A stretch of 64,000 nucleotides of DNA from positions 546,267-610,266 of the forward strand of contig NW_020312003.1 of assembly GCF_003144115.1 (NCBI RefSeq). Direction: 5' to 3'. Below, piece by piece: positions 56,617-64,000 of this stretch (its first letter is position 1; every line of letters begins with the position of its first letter). Position numbers and translations under genes: made by a program. This DNA is from Tilletiopsis washingtonensis. Its lineage: Eukaryota > Basidiomycota > Exobasidiomycetes > Entylomatales. A model generated the notes under the pieces. The model had not been told where the DNA came from and ran no database searches. It worked only from the letters and a program-made list of their open reading frames with translations.

Positions 56617-59105
56617 ATGGCGTGAGCACACCTCCCGCGCCCGCAGCACCTCGCACTTCATGCTAACGCACGCACCCACAGCCAGTCTTCCGTTCTCGGC
56701 TTCCCGCGCGTCGGCCCGATGCGCGAGGTCAAGAAGGCCCTCGAGGTGCGTGCCGCTGCCGGCGCACGCCTGCCACGCACACCTGCTCACGCTCCCCACC
56801 TGCAGGCCTTCTGGTCCGGCAAGAGCTCCGCTGAGGAGCTGCAGAAGGTCGCCACGACCGAGCGCCTGCGCACCTACTCGATCATGAAGGAGCAGGGCGT
56901 CGAGATCATCCCCACCGGCACCTTCTCGCTCTACGACCACGGTGCGTGCTGCGTGTGCGGCTTCTCCTGTCCTGCAGCTGCTGACTCTCTCACCCTGCAG
57001 TGCTCGACATCAGCGCCACCGTCGGCGTTGTGCCGCCGCAGTACGCCAACTCGGGCCTCAACGAGCTCGACCGCTACTTCGCCATGGCCCGCGGCCACCA
57101 GAAGAACGGCGTCGACCTGCCGGCCCAGGAGATGCAGAAGTGGTTCGACTCGAACTACCACTACATCGTGCCCGAGTTCACCGAGGACTCGACGTTCAGC
57201 CTGCAGAGCACCAAGCCCATCGACGACTTCGTCGAGGCCAAGAAGGCCGGCTACAACGCGCGCCCCGTCATCGTCGGCCCCATCACCCTCATTGCCATCG
57301 GCAAGGTCGGCGCCGCCGCCAAGAGCGAGTCGTTCGACACGATGACGCTGCTGCCCAAGCTCGCCGCCGTGTACGGCGAGCTGCTCGCCAAGCTCTCCGA
57401 GGCCGGTGCCGAGTGGGTGCAGATCGACGAGCCCGTGCTCTGCCTTGACCGCGCCGCCTCGCTCTCGTCGGAGTTCAAGCAGACGTACGAGTCGTTCGCC
57501 AAGGCCGCGCCCAAGCTCAACATCCTCCTCGCCACGTACTTCGGCCGCCTCGACAAGAACCTCGACTTCGTCAAGGACCTGCCCATTGCCGGTCTCCACA
57601 TCGACCTCGACCGCGCCCCGGAGCAGCTCGACGCTGTGCTCGCCGCCGTCAAGGACAAGAAGACGGTGCTCTCGCTCGGCCTCGTGTCCGGCCGCAACAT
57701 TTGGAAGACGGACCTGACCGCCGCCCTCGCCACGGCCAAGAAGGCCATCGAGGCGCTCGGCGATGCCAAGCGCGTCATCGTTGCCTCGACGTCGTCGCTG
57801 CAGCACACGCCCATCACCACCGCCAACGAGAAGAAGCTGCCCGCCGACGTGCTCGACTGGTTCTCCTTCGCCACGGAGAAGTGCGCCGAGGTCGCCACGC
57901 TCGCCGCCGCCCTCCGCGACGCCTCGTCCGCCTCGTCGATCCTCGAGGCCAACGAGAAGAGCATCAAGGCCCGCCGCGACTTCGAAAAGAACTCGAACCC
58001 GGCCGTGCGCGAGCGCCTCGCCGCCATCAAGCCCGAGGACTACAACCGCAAGTCGGACTTCTCGGTGCGCTCCAAGGTGCAGCGCGAGCACCTCAAGCTG
58101 CCGCTCTTCCCCACCACCACGATCGGCTCGTTCCCGCAGACCAAGGAGATCCGCGCCTACCGCGCGCGCTTCACCAAGGGCGACATCTCCTCGGAGGAGT
58201 ACGAGAAGTTCCTCGAGGACGAGATCCGCGACGTCGTCAAGCGCCAGGAGGCCATGGGCCTCGACGTGCTCGTGCACGGCGAGCCGGAGCGCAACGACAT
58301 GGTCCAGTACTTCGGCGAGCTGCTCGAGGGCTTCGTCTTCACGCAGAACGCCTGGGTGCAGTCGTTCGGCTCGCGCTACGTGCGCCCGCCGGTCATTGTC
58401 TCGGACGTCTCGCGCCCGACGGCCATGACGGTGCGCTGGTCCAAGTTCGCGCAGAGCCTGACCGAGAAGCCCATGAAGGGCATGCTCACGGGCCCCGTCA
58501 CCATCCTCAACTGGTCGTTCCCGCGTGCCGATGTCTCGCGTGAGATCCAGGCGCGCCAGATCGGCCTTGCCCTCCGCGACGAGGTCACCGACCTCGAGCA
58601 GGCCGGCATCAGCAGCATCCAGGTCGACGAGCCGGCGATCCGCGAGGGTCTGCCGCTGCGCGAGGAGGACCACACGGCGTACCTCAAGTGGGCCGTCGAG
58701 TCGTTCCGCCTGGCCACGTCGGGCGTCACCGACGCCTGCAACGTCGTCTCGCACTTCTGCTACTCCGACTTTGCCAACCGCCAGATCATGGAGAGCATCC
58801 TCAACCTCGACGCCGACATGGTCTCGATTGAGAACAGCAAGGCCGGCGCCAAGATTCTGCGCACGTTCCGCGACGTCAAGTACTCGCAGGACATCGGCCC
58901 GGGTGTGTTCGACATCCACTCGCCGCGTGTACCCACGTCCGAGGAGATGTACGAGCGCATCGTCGCCTTCACCAAGGTGCTCGACAAGTCGAACATCTGG
59001 GTGAACCCCGACTGCGGCCTCAAGACGCGCACGTGGGACGAGTGCACCAAGCAGTGCGAGGCCATGGTGCAGGCCGCCATCAAGGCGCGCAAGGAGCTCG
59101 CCTAA
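56617..59105 (+). CDS. MET6: Cobalamin-independent methionine synthase
   Basis: Four exons (56617-56621, 56682-56745, 56806-56941, 57001-59105) encode 769 residues, normal for the family. The first coding exon is only 5 nt (ATG plus two bases). The start MAQSSVLGFPRVGPMREVK is the classic N-terminus. Zinc and active-site residues are H653 and C655 (HFCYSDF), E679 and C740 (NPDCGLKTR); the phosphate and folate segments (FPQTKEIRAYRARF, VQIDEP) are also present. The enzyme transfers a methyl group from 5-methyltetrahydrofolate polyglutamate to homocysteine in the cytosol. Codon use is very strongly C-ending, as expected for a highly expressed gene. The frame on the opposite strand is open for over 700 codons only because of this bias. 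Confidence 0.97.
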
Positions 59106-60668
59106 GCGTCGTCCAAAACCAGGGAGCACTCAACGTGTCCCGCTCGTGGCTCAACACCACACGTCTCTTGCCGTGCGTAGCGTAGGCCTGCCTTAAAGCT
59201 CGCCGCACTGCGCACCCTGTCTCTTGTCCCGTCTTTCTTCTCGCACTATCCCCCAAGGTCTCAACGCTATTACTACATCGTCATCGTCCGCATTTCAACA
59301 ATCAGCTTCCCTCACACATCCCTCATGCCTGCGTCGTGTATCACTATGTGTTTCGCCCTGCACGCCCGTGCGCTGGCACGTCATGTGCCTCGAATGGAAT
59401 CTCGTCTTGGTGCTGCTGCGTGTGAGATTGGGGACTGCAAGAGTGTGTGGCCAGCAGTGCGAGCCGATCCGAGCACATGGCAGCGTTGCTACAGTTCCTC
59501 GTTGCTCGCTCTCAGCCATCCGATCGCCGTTCAACTGAGCTCATCATTGGCAGCCACTGACGCTGCTGAGTCCATCATCCAGTCTACGCTGTGACATGCC
59601 GTCCCTCACGCCGCAGACAGCTTCGAGAGAAGCGCACCCCACTCCGCAGCCAAGCAAGCTCGTCGCTGCGCCCATGCAGACCGCGAGATGGAGCCCGCCA
59701 GCGCGGGGGGCCGCGTGCAGGCCCCCCAAAAATAGTGTGCCGCGACGCTGCCGAGCCGCATGGCCGACGAGGCGGCGGCTGAGCGCCGCATCCACAGCGC
59801 ACCCGTGTGAGAGCGCCGTCGCACGGTCGGAAGCAGGTGGCCGACGCAATGGACTGCGACCGAGGCGGTGCCAAATGGATGAGGCGAGCTCGTATGGACG
59901 ACGCTGGGACCCGCAGCGCTGCGGCTGCGGCGCCGCGGCTTGGGCAGCGAGCCGGCGGCGCCGCGCGGTGCCCCTCTTCACCCGCATATGAGATGCGCCC
60001 GGCTGCTGCTGGCTCTCGTCTGCCGCGGCTGCTGCGCTCCCTTCGGGAGGGGCGCAGCTGCATGGCGCGTTTGCGCATGGGATCTGCGGCCGCCGCCAGA
60101 AAGCAGCGCAGCGCGAGGCCGCTGCTGCGCCGGCGCCTCCTGTCTGTCCGCCTTGCCGGGCGGGCGCTGCGCTGCCTCTGCCGCCTGGCGCGCTGCCTCG
60201 CCCCGGTGCCGCACCCGTGCTGCTGAGGCTCCGCACCGCCCGCCGGGCTGGCGCTGGCTGGCGCTGGCTGGCGCTGGCTGGCGCTGGCTGGCGCTGGCTG
60301 GCGCTGCCTCGCGCTGGGCTGTGCTGCATCTGCGCCTCGCCTCCTCTCTGGCGCGGGTGCGGCGCCTCCTCGCGTGTGCGGCCACAAGGCACACAGCGCG
60401 CGGCGTGCTGGCCACCTGCAGCGCACGCTGCGTCTCCTCTCCCATCCATCATCCCCGCACACACGCCTCAGCAACACCCACCCTCCACGCTCCACTCCTC
60501 TTTGCCTCACTTATCTGCCGCTCTCGCATACCCCTCGCCCGCCGCGCCAACACTCCTTTCGCGTCCTCACACTCACACACGCCGCTGCGCCGCCTGCTCC
60601 GTCTTACGCTCCTGGCCGAGCCGCACCCTCTCGCCGCTGGCAACACACCTTCTCCTGAGCTCAGCGCC
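59106..60668. other. Intergenic region with 10-bp tandem repeat
   Basis: 1.56 kb without a supported gene. It holds a tandem repeat at 60246-60306 and a C/T-rich leader (about 60430-60660) before the Mid2-like gene. Confidence 0.55.
60246..60306. repeat. Tandem repeat of GCGCTGGCTG, about six copies
   Basis: Five exact 10-bp units at 60251-60300 are flanked by partial units. The array lies about 360-420 bp upstream of the Mid2-like start codon, outside any supported coding sequence. Confidence 0.9.
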
Positions 60669-61950
60669 ATGCACGCCCACAAGCTGCTGCACGTCACGCT
60701 GCTCCTCGCCGCCGCCGCCTCGCTCGGCGCCGCGCTCGAGGCGCCGCCGGCGCGCATGGAGCGGCGCATCGCTCCTGGCCATGTCCGCCGCGCACCGGCA
60801 CCCGCACCGACGCCGCAGGGCTTCGGCGGCATCTTTGGGCCCGGCGCCTCGTCCACGGCCGGCACTGACACGGCATCGACGGCCGCGCCGACGACCACGT
60901 CGGCCACCGTGGACACGTCGGCCTCGGCCGCCGCCGCCTCGAGCTCCTCTGCCGCCGCCGCCGCCTCGGAGTCCTCGGCCGCCGCCGCGTCGCAGTCGTC
61001 GGCGTCGCGCGCGTCTGCCTCGTCTGCCTCGGCCCAGGCGGCATCTGCGTCGGCTGCGTCTGCTTCCAGCGCTTCGGCAGCCTCCGCCGCAGCCTCCTTC
61101 TCCTCGGCGCAGGCCGCGCTGCTCACCTCGACCAACTCGGCCGGCCAGACGCTCACGCTCACCAGCACCGTCGCCGCGCCCGAGGCCACGTCGGCCACCG
61201 CCACGGGCAGCGCCGACGGCTCGGGCGGCGGCGGCCACCTGCCGCTCATCATCGGCGTCTCCGTCGTCGGCGGCTGTGCCGTGCTTGGCGCGCTCATCTT
61301 CCTGTGGATGAAGTTTGGCGGCAAGCGCTTCAGCGACTACCAGGAGGACGACGGTGAGTGGTGCAGTAGGTGCCTCCTGCGGCACTCGCGCTGACGCCCT
61401 GCTCCTAGCGGACATCAAGTGGCCCGAGCTCAAGGCAGACGGCGACTCGGCGGCGATGCAGCCGCTGCCGGCACGGCGCACGGGCGGCGCCGGCTTCGAC
61501 ATGGGCGACGACTCGGACATGGGGCACGATGCCGACGGGCGCAGCATGCACGAGTACGGCGCAAAGGCACGCGACAGCTTCACCGCCTCGAACGTGGCGC
61601 TCACGACGGGTGGCAGCATGTACGGCGCCGGCGGTGCGGGCATGGGCTACGATGACGGCTACGGGCATCAGCAGCCGACAGGCTACTACGACAGCCAGTA
61701 CGGCGGCGCGTACGGCGCCAGCGGCGCCGCGCCGCAGCACTATTACTCCGAGCAGCAGCACGCCGGCGCATACAACGAGAGTGCCTACGGCGACCCCAAC
61801 GCCAGCTCGTACCACCACTCGCAGCCGCCGCACGACGGCTACTCGGAGCAGCACGTGCCGAGCGCCTACACGCCCGGCAGCCCGCCGCAGGCCTCGTACG
61901 GCCAGCAGCACGCGGCGCCCAGTGCTGGCATGCACAACCCGTACCACTGA
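60669..61950 (+). CDS. Mid2/WSC-like single-pass cell-surface sensor candidate
   Basis: Two exons (60669-61353, 61409-61950; 55-nt intron) encode 408 residues. A signal peptide (MHAHKLLHVTLLLAAAASLG) is followed by a Ser/Thr/Ala-rich external region of about 170 residues, ideal for O-mannosylation. After a Gly-rich linker comes one membrane span (LPLIIGVSVVGGCAVLGALI). The cytosolic tail starts with FGGKRFSDYQEDD and IKWPELK, then is rich in Gly, Tyr, Gln and His. This is the architecture of Mid2/WSC wall-stress sensors that signal to Rho1 and the cell-integrity pathway. No WSC cysteine domain is present, so Mid2-like is the better comparison. Function is inferred from layout and not from strong sequence identity. 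Confidence 0.78.
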
Positions 61951-62273
61951 GCGAGCGGCAGTGCCTCGTCTGCGCAGCGCCAGCTGGTCCTGGCGTGGCG
62001 TTGGAAGAGCCGCCTCTCTGCTTGTGTCTCGGAAGAGCATCGCCGTGCAGCACCTCGGACGCTTTCTCCTCGTGTCCCACGGACTTCCTCTCCCTCTCAC
62101 CTGCTCCCGTCTTACCCGACCTCCAACCCCGCTCTTCATTCTCCTGTCTTGGCGTGCGGGTGTGTCTACAGTGACGAGTAACAGTAATCCGATACGCCAC
62201 TGCGCCATGAAGCGAGCCTTGAGCGCGCGTGTCGGTCGCTTGGCGCTTGTGTTGCTCTGCCGAGGCACGCGAC

Positions 62274-62310
<37 letters not shown>

Positions 62311-62752
62311 GCTCACGATCTACACGTGGAGACACGAAGCGCCGCTGTTGTCACGCTGCGAGAAGCGCAAGAGCGCTGGTCGCTGGCAGGGCCGCCTGGC
62401 GGCTCAGAGCGCCCTCAAGGCACTAGACTCAGCGGTGGCGCTGCTTCGCGCTGGGGCGGCTGGCGTGTTGTCTGTCCACAGCGGCCTGAGTCGGCCTGCT
62501 GCGCTGCGAGACCACGAACCGATCATCTGCCGGTAGTGCGTCCGCGGCCTCATCACCTGACAGCGAACTCGTGCCGCGCATCACACGAGCAGGTGTTTAG
62601 AAGCGCGTGGCATGATGATGGGGATCGCGAGGTCACAAAAAGAACAGAGAAGCAAGTACAGTGGGGGGTGGGAGTGTGTGTGCGAGAGATGAGTGTATGG
62701 AGGAGTGTGGTGGTGGTGTGCATGGACGCAGTCGTAGCGCAGGCTCCCCTTT
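61951..62752. other. Convergent intergenic region with CT repeat
   Basis: 802 bp between the Mid2-like gene and the convergent eL13 gene. It contains an imperfect (CT)n tract at about 62275-62312. No gene is seen. Confidence 0.6.
62275..62312. repeat. Imperfect (CT)n microsatellite
   Basis: About 18 CT units with one TT interruption, in 3' flanking DNA. Confidence 0.9.
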
Positions 62753-63784
62753 TTACTTCTTCGAGTCCTTGGCCTCCTCCTCCTTCTTCTTCTGGCGCGC
62801 CGCGCGCATGCCCTCGTTGCGGTGCGCGGCACGGGCCGTGCGGAGCGTGCGGAAGGCGGTGGCCTCCTTCTCCTCGGCCGTGATGGCGCGCGGTGCCTCG
62901 GCGACCAGGCCGGCCGGGATCGGGAAGGCGGCGGCGACGTCGCGCGTGGAAGAGACGTTGGACAGGTCCGGGGCCTGCAGGGCGCAGTCAGTACATGCGC
63001 TGCCATCGCGAGGCAGCACGCGCCACGCACCTGGCCCTTGTTCTTCTTGTTGCGGCGCGGCAGCACAATGATGCGCTCGCGGTACGCCTTGATGCGGTCG
63101 GCGTTGAGCTTGAGGCTCTCCTCGCTCTTGTTGCGGCGGCGGTGGTCGACGGGGACGCCGATGGCGCGCGCCTCCTTCTTGCGCAGGCCGGCGGCCTTCA
63201 GCTCCTCAAGCGTGAAGCCGCGGCCCTCGCGCAGCTTCGTGTTGTACTTGAGCGTCGGGCAGCGCACAGCCGGGCGCAGCGCCTTGGTGGGGCGCAGGCC
63301 GAGAGCGGCAGCCTTGGCCTGACGGGCGTTGCGGCGCGTCTTCTTCGAGCCAGGCTGGTCGAACCAGACCTTGACCCGGCGCTGCCAGTCCTGTGTCGCG
63401 AACGCCACGCGTCAGTCGTGTGTTCTCACCGATGCTACTCATCGCGACGCCATTCCGCCAGGCTGCCTCTCCCGCCGCCGCCGCCCAGCCTGCTGTCTCG
63501 CACGCTGCCATTGGCGCTGCCTCGCCGCCAGCACGAGCAGCATGCATCCAGCACACTGTCCGCCGTGCTAGCCGAGCGTCACCCAGCGCCTTCCCCATTC
63601 GCCGCTCATCTTTGCCCATCCGCCGTCTCGCCTCCCTGCGCCTCTGGTGTGCGCTGCTCGCTGCGCGCAATGCTAACCTTGCGGAAGTGGTTGTTGTGGA
63701 GAACGTCTGCAGGGCGCAATGTAAGCATGCTGCCGCCACTGTCTCTGTCCGCGCGCGTAACGCACTGTTGTGACGGAAACCCAT
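62753..63784 (-). CDS. RPL13: 60S ribosomal protein eL13
   Basis: Four exons (63784-63766, 63706-63678, 63390-63031, 62974-62753) encode 209 residues, the usual size. The start [16 protein letters not shown] is assembled from two exons of only 19 and 29 nt. It joins [20 protein letters not shown] in exon 3, matching the family N-terminus exactly. Next comes [20 protein letters not shown] and the basic segment [11 protein letters not shown]. The Lys/Glu-rich C-terminal helix ends in AKDSKK. The protein sits on the large ribosomal subunit. Intron 2 is 287 nt with an unusual GTTAGC donor; introns 1 and 3 are about 55-60 nt. An early long intron is common in ribosomal protein genes. It converges on the Mid2-like gene. 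Confidence 0.95.
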
Positions 63785-64000
63785 TTCGATGGTCTTGCTG
63801 GTGGTAGGAAGCAAAGGCAGGGGCGCGCGTCAGCACTGCTGCTCCAGCCAAGACTCGAGCCACCGCCGCCGTGCCCACGCCGAGCGGACAGCACGAGCAC
63901 GCAGCGCGGTGCAGCGCACGAGAGAGAGCGCAAGCGAGTGCCTCGGCGGGCTGCGGCACGAGCGCTGGCCGGCGCCTGGCTCGCTGCGAGATGCGACGCT
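63785..64000. promoter_or_regulatory. Upstream region of the eL13 gene (partial)
   Basis: 216 bp to the right edge, GC-rich, probably the 5' leader and proximal promoter. No distinctive motif is seen. Confidence 0.4.

Noticed and set aside
56931-59129. A 732-codon open frame on the strand opposite MET6
   Set aside because: It is a shadow created by the extreme C/G-ending codon use of MET6; the translation is Leu/Gly/Val/Arg/Glu-rich with no domain, and MET6 is certain.
63391-63677. Possible box C/D snoRNA inside the eL13 intron
   Set aside because: GATGAG- and CTGA-like words occur, but spacing and terminal stem do not fit a convincing snoRNA.

Overview
The window is 64 kb of GC-rich nuclear DNA from a fungus, very probably a basidiomycete and most likely one of the Ustilaginomycotina (lineage inferred from gene style, not from a marker gene). 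Genes are split by many short introns, mostly 49-66 nt, with GTGAGT or GTGCGT donors, a CTGAC-type branch site and a CAG acceptor. Fungal hallmarks are present: KRE6/SKN1 glucan synthesis, SNF1 kinase, Zn2Cys6 regulators, an Ecl1-like factor, a heme-thiolate peroxidase and fungal MET6. I modelled 20 genes, one of them cut by the left edge. Exon boundaries were read by eye from splice signals, frame and family conservation. I see no transposon, LTR element, tRNA, rRNA or CRISPR array.

Layout. 0-9.5 kb: the 3' end of a prenyltransferase beta subunit (CDC43 type), a small membrane protein, a hot-dog thioesterase, the FAN1 nuclease and an anoctamin channel/scramblase. 9.5-19.1 kb: a membrane-anchored amidohydrolase, a single-pass membrane protein with a 2.7-kb gene-free upstream region, and tRNA-dihydrouridine synthase DUS3. 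19.4-28.8 kb: a Zn2Cys6 regulator facing a secreted heme-thiolate peroxidase, then an Old Yellow Enzyme, then a DUF1771/Smr protein ending in a CaaX box. 30-36 kb: KRE6 and SNF1. 36-40.5 kb: a 4.4-kb stretch with no gene that I can support. 40.5-47.8 kb: a Ser-rich unknown, an acidic protein with a central Zn2Cys6 cluster, and the 49-kDa complex I subunit. 47.8-64 kb: a NiCoT nickel/cobalt transporter, a giant Ecl1-like protein, MET6, a Mid2/WSC-like surface protein and ribosomal protein eL13.

This is ordinary chromosomal arm content and not one coordinated system. Several genes nonetheless belong to nutrient and stress response (SNF1, the Ecl1-like factor, two zinc-cluster regulators, nickel uptake, methionine synthesis, wall sensing and wall glucan). 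The long gene-free blocks lie next to regulatory or surface genes. Recurrent short motifs in non-coding DNA (TGCATGCA and TCACGTGA) are candidate control sites. The features I would look at first are the Smr protein whose CaaX box has its own 15-nt exon, the very large Ecl1-like protein with widely split cysteine pairs, and the TGCATGCA cluster upstream of the 303-residue membrane protein.
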